Below, one piece after another: positions 56,101-64,000 of a DNA stretch of 64,000 nt (position 1 is its first letter; the number at the start of each line of letters is the position of its first letter). Source of the stretch: Dechloromonas sp. ZY10 (lineage in GTDB: Bacteria > Pseudomonadota > Gammaproteobacteria > Burkholderiales > Rhodocyclaceae); NCBI RefSeq assembly GCF_041378895.1, contig NZ_CP144212.1, positions 977,501 through 1,041,500 on the forward strand, read 5' to 3'. Under the pieces are notes generated by a model. It was not told the origin of the DNA and did no database searches. It saw only the letters and a program-made list of their open reading frames with translations. Position numbers and translations under genes: made by a program.

Positions 56101-57184
56101 GGCTGTCATTCGGGTCGAGGATAGCGGGATTGGAATGTCGGAAGAGCAGCTTGCTCGCCTTTTCACCCCCTTTGAACAGGCTGATAGTGCGACTACTCGG
56201 CGCTACGGCGGAACCGGCCTTGGGCTGAGCATTACGCGTAACCTGCTGACCATGATGGGAGGGGGAATTAAGGCTGAAAGTTCTTCCGGTAGAGGGAGTT
56301 GCTTCGAGTGCTGGTTTCCTGCCCCGGCTTCGGAACAGAATCCCGCTACCGTACCCGATGCCCAGTTGGCATTGCCGGAAGGGGCCGCACTGGCCGGTTT
56401 GCGAATCCTGGTGGTCGATGATACCGAGGTTAACCGCTTGGTTCTTGAGGAAATGCTGCAGGAAGAGGGAGCGTTGGTCAGTTTGGCCGCCAGTGGAGAA
56501 GAGGCGGTGGCCCTGATTCGTCAATTCCCCGGTGTTCAGGTGGTACTGATGGATGTGCAGATGCCGGGTATGGACGGTTGTGCTGCAACCCGAGAAATTC
56601 ACCGGGTCCAGCCTTCCTTGCCGGTTATCGCGCAAACAGCGCATGCAATGCAAGAAGAACGATTACGTTGTTTTGCCGCGGGCATGTGTGACCTGGTAGT
56701 TAAACCGGTCGATTATCGGCAGCTGGTCCGGCGACTTGCCAAATATTTGCCGGCGAATGCTCCCGGGGTCGCCTCTGCGGAGTCCACACCAGATCTGGTC
56801 GTGACGCAGGTGGACGGTGGCGGGCGCGGGGGGCTTGACTGGGATGGCTTGCAGGAGCGCTACGCTACCAAACCAGTGTTTGTCGAGCGCTTGTTGCGGG
56901 TGGTGCTGGATGCACATCGGGAAACGCCGGGTAAGCTTCGCCAGTCGGCGCAACTTGAGGATTGGGAGTCTTTGTCGAGAACTGCTCATGGACTCAAGGG
57001 GACCTTGGGGACAATTTTTGCATTTCCTTTGATGGAGCAGGCTCGGGTATTGGAGGTGCTGTCCTGCGAGCAGTCCGTCTCGGCGTTCATGCTGGCGGGA
57101 GAAATGGCTGAGCAACTGGACAGTTTATGCCGGGAAATCTCCGCCTTTTTGTTGCAGAGGGAGGCGGAAAATGCAATCCAGTGA
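53192..57184 (+). CDS. Membrane hybrid sensor histidine kinase (Cache-PAS-HisKA-HATPase-REC-Hpt)
   Basis: 1330 residues from GTG 53192, behind GAGGGGG. Spans at about 8-30 and 284-306 flank a Cache-like periplasmic sensor (ILRVSAKLFAERGQLSVPGQ). About four PAS domains follow (DGLYILDRHGYLQEAS; DGMLSCDAKGEINTW; GEVVWANPAYRELF; GGLYGVGKDGCLLFVN), then HisKA with His832 ([14 protein letters not shown]), the ATPase, a receiver (LVVDDTEVNRLVLEEML; LMDVQMPGMDG) and a C-terminal Hpt (AHGLKGTLGTI). It probably passes phosphate to the regulators on either side. It overlaps the next gene by 14 bp. Confidence 0.92.
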   Translation: MPRRLKLLFVCILVAGNLFMFASQFWMLILARERAEQRALAQTRNLTQTIQHGLEAQFDRYEKILRVSAKLFAERGQLSVPGQMGVELLRQQLPEGVFLLATDARGRLLTGERSLLNEIGGLSRFRLLELDAQSGMQVFPPSHEPSSRSQHVTLALPYRQPGGAFGGFVFIVLPDDFFDAMLGQLQLGENGVVTIRDASLALVARYPRKTHGVELAYGSRLSDQPVVDIVHDEILNGSFNLAASYDGVARVYSFGKFLHVPLIIFAGLARQDFLAEWQAECLRSLALGVGFLMLSVFAGLGLLRLLNELGRESDKNSLFLRHASDGLYILDRHGYLQEASESFAHMLGDARENILGKHVSAWNPEWPPAVLTEAILPGFLNLRIPCTFVTTYVYRGRSIPVEASVVSFEQEGERCLYVAVRDISQRLYWEQDRSRLVAIVESSEDGMLSCDAKGEINTWNQAAANIFGLSREAVQGLPFVNFFSGAAREALLKALNRVSEGGLVERLELSFYREQYGEMRLALTLVPLPIPKQEHSGVSICVRDVTELRASEKLLRLRSAALEATDTPLLIATLDGEVVWANPAYRELFPLDVQRRLPEFAYWENNEPVFYHRLRQQLCHGESWSGERQGRRLRGEPCYEEVSMRPVSDADGVFRYLVVVKRDVSVRKRAQAELEAKVLARSVALQVAEERTRLILDCSAGGLYGVGKDGCLLFVNRSAASMLGRDAGAMVGHSLGYLAVVKNPSSPLLQLPPVALVERQSGREEFFRSDGSFFTASYATEPLSANGEVLGVVVSFMDVSREVEAAEALEAARTEAERLSRAKSEFLANMSHEIRTPMNGVLGAAQLGFRQSPPGGAAARQFSRILTSGQLLLGIINDILDLSKIEAGKMLLERLPMSLAQVGRSALALFGEQLDQKGLGLILNIFPDAEIVCEGDPLRVTQIINNLLSNAIKFTASGEIRVQLDWRQGQAVIRVEDSGIGMSEEQLARLFTPFEQADSATTRRYGGTGLGLSITRNLLTMMGGGIKAESSSGRGSCFECWFPAPASEQNPATVPDAQLALPEGAALAGLRILVVDDTEVNRLVLEEMLQEEGALVSLAASGEEAVALIRQFPGVQVVLMDVQMPGMDGCAATREIHRVQPSLPVIAQTAHAMQEERLRCFAAGMCDLVVKPVDYRQLVRRLAKYLPANAPGVASAESTPDLVVTQVDGGGRGGLDWDGLQERYATKPVFVERLLRVVLDAHRETPGKLRQSAQLEDWESLSRTAHGLKGTLGTIFAFPLMEQARVLEVLSCEQSVSAFMLAGEMAEQLDSLCREISAFLLQREAENAIQ

Positions 57185-58286
57185 GTCCGGTCGTCCCATC
57201 ATCCTGATCGCGGACGACGAGGCGGCAGTGCTGTTGGTGCTAGAGGAAATGTTGGAGTCAGATTACCGCGTGCTCACTTTTTCCAATGGCTGCGAAGTGT
57301 TGGCATACCTGCAGGGTGGGGGTAAGGCGGACTTAATCCTTTCTGACATCATGATGCCAGAAATGGATGGGCTGGCATTGTGCCGGGCATGCAAGGCAAT
57401 GCCGGAGCGCAGTGAGACCCCGTTGCTGTTTATCTCTGATCTGGAGAGTGAGGCCGATGAGTCCTTGGCATTGTCGCTGGGGGCTGAAGATTTCATTCAT
57501 AAGCCATTCCGTCCCCGCATCGTGCACGCCAGGGTGCGCAATCATCTGGCTTTTGCTCAGGCACGAATGGCTTTGCGTCAGCGCAATGACTGGCTTGAGC
57601 GCGAGGTATCCAGCCGGACTGAACAGATTCGCTTGCGCGGCCGCGAGCTGATGGCTTCCCATGAGGCGACTATCGTTGCTCTTTGTGCGTTGGCGGAGGC
57701 AAGGGATAACGAAACCGGTAACCATGTGCTGCGTACCCAATACTACGTCAAAGCCCTGGGGGAGGCACTGCAGAAAAAACAGGGAAGTGTGCTTCTCAGC
57801 GACGAGGCGTTGCATATGATCGTGCGTTCAGCTCCGTTGCATGATATTGGCAAAGTTGCGATTCCTGATGCGGTGCTGCTCAAGCCGGGAAAGCTGGATG
57901 CTGCGGAGTGGGAAATCATGCAGCGCCACTGTGAAATCGGTGAGGGGGCTTTGGCGCAAGCAATCACCGCCTTGCCGGAAAAAGTAAATAGTTACCTTTA
58001 TTACGGCAAAGAAATTGCCGGTGCCCACCATGAACGTTGGGATGGTTCCGGGTATCCGCGAGGCTTGTGCGGGGAGGAAATTCCCCTGTCGGCAAGATTG
58101 ATGGCAGTTGCCGATGTCTATGACGCATTGATTTCTCGGCGTGTTTACAAGCCGGCAATTTCTCATCTCGATGCAGTGGCGATGATTCTGCAGGGAGCCG
58201 GCAGTCATTTCGATCCGGAAATCATTGAGGTGTTTGCTACCGTGGCTGATGAGTTTGCCCGGATCGCCGCGCGCTATTGCGATTGA
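57171..58286 (+). CDS. Response regulator with HD-GYP c-di-GMP phosphodiesterase domain
   Basis: 371 residues: a receiver (ILIADDEAAVLLVLEEML; LILSDIMMPEMDG; IHKPFRP) and an HD-GYP domain with HDIGK and HHERWDGSGYP intact. Its start lies inside the end of the hybrid kinase gene (14-bp overlap), strongly implying that the kinase is its partner. The downstream GGDEF gene makes the opposite activity, so the operon can raise or lower c-di-GMP. Confidence 0.93.
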   Translation: MQSSESGRPIILIADDEAAVLLVLEEMLESDYRVLTFSNGCEVLAYLQGGGKADLILSDIMMPEMDGLALCRACKAMPERSETPLLFISDLESEADESLALSLGAEDFIHKPFRPRIVHARVRNHLAFAQARMALRQRNDWLEREVSSRTEQIRLRGRELMASHEATIVALCALAEARDNETGNHVLRTQYYVKALGEALQKKQGSVLLSDEALHMIVRSAPLHDIGKVAIPDAVLLKPGKLDAAEWEIMQRHCEIGEGALAQAITALPEKVNSYLYYGKEIAGAHHERWDGSGYPRGLCGEEIPLSARLMAVADVYDALISRRVYKPAISHLDAVAMILQGAGSHFDPEIIEVFATVADEFARIAARYCD

Positions 58287-58305
58287 TCGGCCGGAGGAGA
58301 TAGGT

Positions 58306-60132
58306 ATGGAGAACCATGGTCAACGTTGGACCGGGGCGCTCTGGGTGCTGACGCTGTCTGTGCAGGTGTGCTTTGTTATCTTGGCTTATATGCAGGATGA
58401 TTGGGAACGGCAGGATCAGCGGGAGGCGCAGCGGCAGTTAGCCTTGGTAGTCCGGAATCTTGAGCGGTTGGGAACGTGGGGGCGATTCTCCGCAACCGAG
58501 TTGCGGAGAATCGATGCTGCCGATGTCCAGTCTGAATTGGTGGCACTGAGCGGTCTGCAGATGTTGCAACAGGCTGGTTACGACTATGAGTTGCGCTTGG
58601 CCGAGCCGGCGGTGCGGAGAGGCGGAAAGTCCTGGCTTTCTTCGGGAGGGGCGCTTGCAGGCGATGCGCTTTATGCCGATCTCGTTGTATTTGGCGGCGG
58701 TGGGCAGCTGGCGCTTTGGAATTATGCCCGACAGCGTGAGTCCTCCTGGCATTTCTGGGTTTGGTGGGGAGGAATATTTTCCCTGGGGCTGTCCGTGTTT
58801 GCCTGGATTCTGATTGATCGTTACCTAAAGGCCATGGAGTTGTCGGCGGCTCTCCAGCTCAGACGGCAGGCAGCCTTGTTTTCTGCCATGAGTGAGGCGG
58901 TTGTCGTTCTCGTTGAGCATGAGGGAGAGTGGCTAGTGGAGGAGGTCAATCCGGCGGCCGAGCATTTGTTTGCAGGTAGTGAGGTGGTGCGAGGCTCTCA
59001 CTGGCGGAATTTGTTTTCGGCACAGGAGGGAAGTGCCGAAAAAGAGATCGCGTCGGGATTGGCAACGAGAGCGGGAATTGCTGAGGGAGTCGGTAGCTGG
59101 CGTCAGGCAAATGCTCAGGAGGATGAAATTTGGCTGGAGTATGCACTGCTGCCCTTTGCAGCGGGTGGGGTCGTTCTTGTCTTGCGCAATGTGACGGAGA
59201 GGCGATTGCGAGAGGAGGGATTGAATCTGTATCGAAGCGTTTTTAGGGGGAGTGGTGAGGCGATTCTGGTCACTGACAGGAAAAATCGGATCATTGAGGT
59301 GAATCCCGCTTTTTGCCGCTTGACTGGTTATGCGCGTGAGCATGTGGTCGGACTTGATCCTCGCGTGTTGGCATCCGGTAAGACGGGCTCTGACACTTAT
59401 CGAGAAATGTGGTCAGACTTGCAACTCTCAGGTATGTGGCAAGGTGAACTCTGGGACCGGCATCGCGATGGCCATGTCTATCCCAAGTGGGCGGTGATAA
59501 CTGCTGTACACGATGACTTTGGGGATGTGCAGCACTACGTTGCCACATTTCTCGATATTTCGGAGCGCAAGGCCAGGGAGGAGCGGGTGTCGCACCAGGC
59601 CTATCACGATAGTCTGACCGGATTGCCGAATCGCTTGCGGTTCAATGAGTATCTGGCGGAGGCTTGTAATGCGGCCAAGCGTAATTCTGAAATGTTAACT
59701 TTGATGTTTCTAGATCTGGATGGATTTAAATCGGTTAATGACCGCCATGGTCACGCAATGGGCGATGTCTTGTTGGTTGAGGTGGCTGCGCGCTTGCGTG
59801 CCTGTGTACGGGAAACTGATTTTGTTGCCAGGCTGGGAGGGGACGAGTTTGTAATCGTTTTGCCAGGAGGGAAAAGAGGCGCTGCCAACGAGCGAGTTGC
59901 CGGAAAAATACTGGCCTCCCTGAGTCGGGAGTATTCGCTATCGGGTGTTCGGGTGTCTTCGACGCCGAGTATCGGCATTGCAATTTATCCGCAGGCCGGA
60001 GATACGCCGGAGGCGTTGCTGCAGCAGGCGGATGCGGCAATGTACCGGGTCAAGCACAAGGGTAAAGCTGATTTTTGGGTGGCAGCACCGATTGCCGCTG
60101 TTGAGGCTGGACAGGGAGATTTTGTTTTATAA
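58306..60132 (+). CDS. Membrane PAS-GGDEF diguanylate cyclase
   Basis: 608 residues from ATG 58306 (ribosome-binding site GGAGGAG); the frame also opens at 58225 inside the upstream gene. Spans at about 10-27 and 149-170 enclose a short periplasmic domain. Two PAS domains (GEAILVTDRKNRIIEVNPAF in the second) and a GGDEF domain follow. The active-site motif GGDEF is intact (511-515), and an RxxD inhibitory site (Arg502-Asp505, RETD) sits five residues before it, so feedback inhibition by c-di-GMP is expected. No EAL domain. Confidence 0.93.
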   Translation: MENHGQRWTGALWVLTLSVQVCFVILAYMQDDWERQDQREAQRQLALVVRNLERLGTWGRFSATELRRIDAADVQSELVALSGLQMLQQAGYDYELRLAEPAVRRGGKSWLSSGGALAGDALYADLVVFGGGGQLALWNYARQRESSWHFWVWWGGIFSLGLSVFAWILIDRYLKAMELSAALQLRRQAALFSAMSEAVVVLVEHEGEWLVEEVNPAAEHLFAGSEVVRGSHWRNLFSAQEGSAEKEIASGLATRAGIAEGVGSWRQANAQEDEIWLEYALLPFAAGGVVLVLRNVTERRLREEGLNLYRSVFRGSGEAILVTDRKNRIIEVNPAFCRLTGYAREHVVGLDPRVLASGKTGSDTYREMWSDLQLSGMWQGELWDRHRDGHVYPKWAVITAVHDDFGDVQHYVATFLDISERKAREERVSHQAYHDSLTGLPNRLRFNEYLAEACNAAKRNSEMLTLMFLDLDGFKSVNDRHGHAMGDVLLVEVAARLRACVRETDFVARLGGDEFVIVLPGGKRGAANERVAGKILASLSREYSLSGVRVSSTPSIGIAIYPQAGDTPEALLQQADAAMYRVKHKGKADFWVAAPIAAVEAGQGDFVL

Positions 60133-60219
60133 GCGGGATTTGGAGAATCTAAATGAGCTTGCATTGCTAACTATATGATGTTAATTTGAAAGTCCAGAAT
60201 TTACGCTCAGGGTTTGGCC

Positions 60220-63200
60220 GTGAACGGGAACAATCCATCAAAACTAAAAAAACGCGCTGCCGCATTGGCTGTCGCCTCCTGTCTCTCGTTGCTGCATGTG
60301 GGGGTTGAGGCGGCTGGTCTGGGCAAGTTGACCGTCCTGTCCTCGCTGGGGCAACCGTTGCGTGCCGAGCTTGATCTCGGGGCGACGCGTGACGAACTTT
60401 CGGGGATGACTGCCCGTCTGGCCTCTCAGGATGCTTTCCGGCAAGCCGGCATCGAATACGCGCCGGCACTCTCCGATCTGCGCTTCGTGGTTGATAAGCG
60501 TCCCAATGGCGCGGCGGTGATCAAGGTTAGTTCCAACAAGGCAATCAACGAACCCTTTCTCGATTTTCTGGTTGAACTGAACTGGCCTGCCGGTCGCCTG
60601 GTCCGGGAGTACACCTTCCTGCTCGATCCGCCCGAGGTCAAGTCGCGCCAGAGCGCGCCGGCCGTGGCTGAGGCCAAGGTGGTGGAGGGGGTACGCGACA
60701 GCGTGCGCACGCCAGATCCCGTGTCTCGCAAGCCTGAGCCCTTGGCTGCACCGGAACCCTCAAAACCCTTGCCGCCAGCCAAGCCCGAGAAGGCAGAAAA
60801 AACTGAGCCGCGTCCAGGCATAGAAACACCGACGGCTACCCGCATCGTCCAGGCAGGGGACACCCTGCGCAAGATCGCCAGCGAAACCAAGCCAGAGGAA
60901 GTGACGCTGGAGCAGATGCTGGTCGCGCTTTACCGCAAGAATCCGGACGCTTTCCTGGGTAACAATATTCACCGGATGAAGTCCGGTGCGATTCTCAGTA
61001 TTCCGGATCGCGAAGCTGCCGCTGCAGTCACCGCTGCCGAGGCGCGCAAGGTATATGTCAGCCACACCGGTGACTGGCAGGCTTATCGCCAGAAGCTGGC
61101 TGCTGCTGCGCCCGTTTCGGCTGCCCGCGACGATGCCGGGCAGGCCAGTGCCGGCAAGATCACTGCCAAGGGTGATGAGAAACTTGCGCCGGCCGAGGCG
61201 GGCAAGGATCAGCTGCGCGTATCGCGTACTGAACTGGTGGGCAAGGGCGGCGCCAAGTCGGCCGCCAGCGAAGCCGATGTGATTGCCCGCGAAAAGGCCC
61301 TGAAAGAGGCGCAGGAGCGCCTGGCCATGCTGGAGAAAAATGTCGGCGAGATGCAGAAGTTGCTGGAGATGAAGAACCAGCGCCTGGCCGACCTGCAGCA
61401 GCAGTTGAGTCAGCAGAAGGAAGCCCGTCCGGTCGAAGCGCCCAAACCGGTCGAGCCAGTCAAGCCGGCTGAGCCCGCCAAGCCGGTGGCTGCCGAGAAG
61501 CCGGTGGAGGTGGCCAAGGTGCCTGTGCCTGCCGAAGCGGCCAAGCCGGTCGAGGCGCCTAAGCCCGAGGAAGCTGTCAAGCCGGAAGAGGCGACACCGC
61601 CGGCAGCGGCTCCGGCAGAGGCGCCGAAGCCGGTTGAGGCGCCGAAGCCGCCGCGCATGCCGCCGCCGCCGCCCGAACCGGAACCCGAGCCGGATTTTGT
61701 TGCCATGCTGCTGGAGGATCCAAGCCTGCTCGCCGGTGGTGGCGGGATCGCTGCCCTGTTGCTCGGCTATGCCCTGTATCGGCGTCGGCGCAGCCAGGCG
61801 ACCGGTGATGCGGGATCGACCACGATGGGCAGCAGCGCTGCCACTGCCTACCCGGTGACTGGTGGGCAGAGTATCGATACGGCAAATACCCCGCCCCAGA
61901 CCGGCGATTTCAGCCAGACCGGCCCGGGTACTATCGATACCGATGAGGTCGATCCAGTAGCCGAGGCGGATGTTTACATGGCTTATGGGCGCGATGCGCA
62001 GGCCGAGGAAATCCTGCTTGAGGCCTTGCTCAAGGACCCCCACCGGATTGCGATTCATGTCAAGCTGTTGGAAATTTATGCGCAGCGGCGCAGTCTGAAA
62101 CAGTTTGAAACCCTGGCTGGCGAAGTTTATGCCCAGACGGGGGGGCAGGGGCCGGAGTGGGCCAAGGTGGCCGCTTTGGGGGCTGGTATCGATCCCGGCA
62201 ATCCGCTCTATTCGGGTGCTCAGGCAACCGCTGCAGCGGCGACGGCAACGGCAACGGCTTTTTCCCCGGAGGCGACGATGATCGTCCAGCCGGAGGACAA
62301 TCCTCAGCTGACTGCCGCGCCGGTTCCGGTCGAATCCGTGATCGAGCCCGAGTTGCCGTCGGTGGAAACTTCGAGCCTCGATTTCGATCTGGGCGAACTG
62401 CCGGCCGAGATGCCGCGGGTGACCGAGGCACCGCAGACAGACGGCAATCTGCTCGACTTCGATCTGGGGGCGCCGCAGCCTGAATTGACTCAGCAGGTTG
62501 AGCCTGAGGCGGTTGTCGTTGATGAGGGTAATCTTCTCGATTTCGATCTTGGCGAAGCCGTTGCCGTTCCGGCAATCGGCGAGGTGCCAACTGAACAGGC
62601 GGGCAATGAACTGGACTTTGACCTCGATTTGCCGCTCGCTTCGGAACCTGAGGTGACCGAGGCGCCGATCCTGCCAGCACTCGATGAAACGGTAAGGACT
62701 ACTGCGGCACCGCTCGAAATGTCGATTCCCGACATCAATCTCGATCTTGCCGACTTGCCGCCGGCTACTGAAGCGCCGCTTGGTGAGTTTGACCTGCAGC
62801 TTGATCTTCCGGCCGAACCCGAGCCGGCCCTGACGGCCGCGCCGATCCTGCCGGAAACGGCTCCGGACGACGTAGTCCTCGAGTTTGATCTGGGCGATCT
62901 GCCAGCGACAAGCTCCGAGGCTGCAACTCCGGCACCTGCCGAGGACAACGCGCTGGCGGTCGATCTTGATCTCGACTTCGATCTTGATCTGCCGGCTGCT
63001 GATGCTTCGCCGGCAGAAGTCCCAGCAGCGGCACCGCTACCGGAATTCGATCTCGGCGACCTTGATCTGGACCTGGCGGTGACTGCCCCGGCAGAAGCCG
63101 AGGTGGCTCCGGCCAGCGGCGAGATCGTGCGCGATGCGCACTGGGAGGAGGTCAATACCAAGCTCGATCTGGCCAAGGCCTACGAGGAAATGGGTGATCT

Positions 63201-63297
63201 GGAAGGGGCGCGCGAGCTGCTCAATGAAGTGGTTGGCGAGGGCACTCCTGACCTGGTGGCGCAAGCCCAGGAAGTGCTGTCGCGTATCGCGGGCTAA
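60220..63297 (+). CDS. fimV: FimV-like pilus assembly / polar hub protein
   Basis: 1025 residues from GTG 60220 (a TTG at 60214 is an alternative). A signal/anchor segment, the FimV N-terminal domain (GLGKLTVLSSLGQPLRAELDL), a LysM domain (about 207-265) that binds peptidoglycan, a coiled coil (about 360-405), a Pro/Ala/Lys/Glu-rich stretch with repeated KPVEAP units, and a membrane span at about 504-521 follow in order. A TPR-like segment and an acidic region with about eight DFDLG-type repeats (720-955) lead to the conserved C-terminal FimV helix pair (973-1025). In relatives FimV organises type IV pili and polar signalling, including cAMP or c-di-GMP proteins. Confidence 0.93.
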   Translation: MNGNNPSKLKKRAAALAVASCLSLLHVGVEAAGLGKLTVLSSLGQPLRAELDLGATRDELSGMTARLASQDAFRQAGIEYAPALSDLRFVVDKRPNGAAVIKVSSNKAINEPFLDFLVELNWPAGRLVREYTFLLDPPEVKSRQSAPAVAEAKVVEGVRDSVRTPDPVSRKPEPLAAPEPSKPLPPAKPEKAEKTEPRPGIETPTATRIVQAGDTLRKIASETKPEEVTLEQMLVALYRKNPDAFLGNNIHRMKSGAILSIPDREAAAAVTAAEARKVYVSHTGDWQAYRQKLAAAAPVSAARDDAGQASAGKITAKGDEKLAPAEAGKDQLRVSRTELVGKGGAKSAASEADVIAREKALKEAQERLAMLEKNVGEMQKLLEMKNQRLADLQQQLSQQKEARPVEAPKPVEPVKPAEPAKPVAAEKPVEVAKVPVPAEAAKPVEAPKPEEAVKPEEATPPAAAPAEAPKPVEAPKPPRMPPPPPEPEPEPDFVAMLLEDPSLLAGGGGIAALLLGYALYRRRRSQATGDAGSTTMGSSAATAYPVTGGQSIDTANTPPQTGDFSQTGPGTIDTDEVDPVAEADVYMAYGRDAQAEEILLEALLKDPHRIAIHVKLLEIYAQRRSLKQFETLAGEVYAQTGGQGPEWAKVAALGAGIDPGNPLYSGAQATAAAATATATAFSPEATMIVQPEDNPQLTAAPVPVESVIEPELPSVETSSLDFDLGELPAEMPRVTEAPQTDGNLLDFDLGAPQPELTQQVEPEAVVVDEGNLLDFDLGEAVAVPAIGEVPTEQAGNELDFDLDLPLASEPEVTEAPILPALDETVRTTAAPLEMSIPDINLDLADLPPATEAPLGEFDLQLDLPAEPEPALTAAPILPETAPDDVVLEFDLGDLPATSSEAATPAPAEDNALAVDLDLDFDLDLPAADASPAEVPAAAPLPEFDLGDLDLDLAVTAPAEAEVAPASGEIVRDAHWEEVNTKLDLAKAYEEMGDLEGARELLNEVVGEGTPDLVAQAQEVLSRIAG

Positions 63298-63335
63298 GCC
63301 CTGGCGCGGTAGAATCGCGCACTACCCATGGACAT

Positions 63336-63362
63336 GGCCCCGCAAGGGGCTGTGTGCTTTTT
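63336..63362 (+). terminator. Probable terminator after fimV
   Basis: GGCCCC/GGGGCT stem (63336-63341 with 63346-63351), GCAA tetraloop, then a T6 run at 63357-63362. It lies just before the next gene's start. Confidence 0.55.
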
Positions 63363-63373
63363 GAGGAACCGTT

Positions 63374-63982
63374 TTGCATCCTTCTGCCCGCCTCGCCCTA
63401 TGGCTGCTGGCCGTGCTCGCGGCGCAAGCCCTGCACATTCCAACGCTGCTGGTGCTGGGGGCCGGTGCCTTGCTGGCAACGGCCGGGGCGCTTCCTCTGT
63501 GGCTCGGTTATTGCCGGCGTGCGCGCTGGCTGCTGTTGACGCTGTGGCTGGTTCTCGCCTGGCATGCGCCGGGCGAAGCCTGGTTCGAGCAGGCCTGGCT
63601 ACCGACGCGCGAAGGCGTGGCGCTGGCCAGCGAACAGGCGATTCGTTTGTTGACTGTGCTTGCTTGTCTGGCCTGGGTTTATGCGGCGGGCGGGCGAGCC
63701 GGCATGCTGGCTGGTCTGTGGGGCTTGCTGGCACCCTGGCAGCGGCAAGGCGGTGCCGGCGAACGGCTGGTGGTGCGTCTGGCGCTGGTGCTTGAACATG
63801 CGCAGCAAGCGCATCCTCCCGGTGTGTGGAAGGAGTGGTTGGCGGCGGGCGGGAATATTCCACTGGCGGCGCCGCCGGTGCTGCGCCTGGAAGTGCCGCG
63901 CTGGGGCTGGCGTGATAGCGGTGGCTTGTTGTTGGCTGCGCTGGCTCTGGGCAGCTTGTTGATCGTCGACGGAATGCTGTGA
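63374..63982 (+). CDS. Putative small membrane protein between fimV and truA
   Basis: 202 residues from TTG 63374. About four or five hydrophobic segments (ARLALWLLAVLAAQALHI; LLVLGAGALLATAGALPLWL; WLLLTLWLVLAW; LLTVLACLAWVYAAGG; GGLLLAALALGSLLIVD) with a polar loop containing RLALVLEHAQQAHPPGVWKEW. This layout is reminiscent of CbiQ/EcfT-like transporter membrane proteins, but no firm motif supports that. Ends by one-base overlap with the next ATG, so it is probably cotranscribed with it. Confidence 0.65.
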   Translation: MHPSARLALWLLAVLAAQALHIPTLLVLGAGALLATAGALPLWLGYCRRARWLLLTLWLVLAWHAPGEAWFEQAWLPTREGVALASEQAIRLLTVLACLAWVYAAGGRAGMLAGLWGLLAPWQRQGGAGERLVVRLALVLEHAQQAHPPGVWKEWLAAGGNIPLAAPPVLRLEVPRWGWRDSGGLLLAALALGSLLIVDGML

Positions 63983-64000
63983 TGAGAATTGCTCTCGGAC
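63982..64000 (+). CDS. truA: Start of a probable truA (tRNA pseudouridine synthase A), cut by the window edge
   Basis: Only ATG and five further codons are visible (MRIALG). That matches the common betaproteobacterial TruA N-terminus, and truA normally follows fimV in this group. The call rests mostly on gene order. Confidence 0.45.

Noticed and set aside
61440..61680. Repeated AAGCCGGT/GAGGCGCC stretches in fimV as a tandem DNA repeat or CRISPR-like array
   Set aside because: Units vary in length and sequence and encode the Pro/Ala/Lys/Glu linker of FimV; this is protein-level low complexity. No CRISPR array exists in the window.

Overview
The window looks like chromosomal DNA of a betaproteobacterium, most likely a Rhodocyclales member of the Dechloromonas/Azonexus kind. 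I base this on gene order (ndk-rlmN-pilF-rodZ-ispG-hisS-yfgM-bamB-der-hfq-hflXKC-hisZ-purA, then dnaX-ybaB-recR, petABC-sspAB, fimV-truA), on protein character, and on the density of large sensor kinases. The taxonomic call is inference; no rRNA is present.

Region 1 (1-22.6 kb) is housekeeping. A tightly packed run, often with 1-4 base overlaps, goes from ndk to der, covering RNA methylation, type IV pilus biogenesis, cell shape, isoprenoids, HisRS, outer-membrane assembly and ribosome GTPases. It continues through hfq, hflX, hflK, hflC, a DUF2065 protein, hisZ and purA to a strong terminator. The small SRP RNA gene (ffs) follows, then dnaX-ybaB-recR, the cytochrome bc1 operon petABC, and sspAB.

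Region 2 (22.6-52 kb) is an assimilatory nitrate/nitrite island. It encodes a molybdopterin nitrate reductase (nasA), siroheme nitrite reductase (nirB, nirD), an MFS nitrate transporter, an ABC nitrate transporter (SBP, permease, ATPase), a CbiX-type chelatase for siroheme, the ANTAR antiterminator NasT, a NIT-domain (nitrate/nitrite-sensing) chemoreceptor, a second chemoreceptor, and a PP2C-Ser/Thr kinase fusion. Two hybrid-kinase/HD-GYP pairs are interleaved with these genes.

The regulatory DNA of this island is the most interesting part. I see four sigma-54 (-24/-12) promoters, before nasA, nirB, the MFS gene and nrtA. Three of them (nirB, MFS, nrtA) also have an NtrC-like palindrome about 100 bp upstream of the predicted start and a two-hairpin leader. 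Each of the six hairpins has a hexanucleotide loop with A at position 1 and G at position 4, the ANTAR-protein recognition signature. In the nrtA leader the second hairpin overlaps an intrinsic terminator, and a consensus IHF site lies between the NtrC site and the promoter. The sequence therefore suggests two-tier control: nitrogen limitation (NtrC/sigma-54) starts transcription and nitrate (NasT) allows elongation. The reductase gene itself has only the first tier. No NasS partner for NasT is encoded here.

Region 3 (52-60 kb) is a signalling operon: a response regulator with an unrecognised output region, a 1330-residue hybrid kinase, an HD-GYP phosphodiesterase regulator and a membrane GGDEF diguanylate cyclase. 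Region 4 (60-64 kb) holds fimV, a small membrane protein and the first codons of a probable truA.
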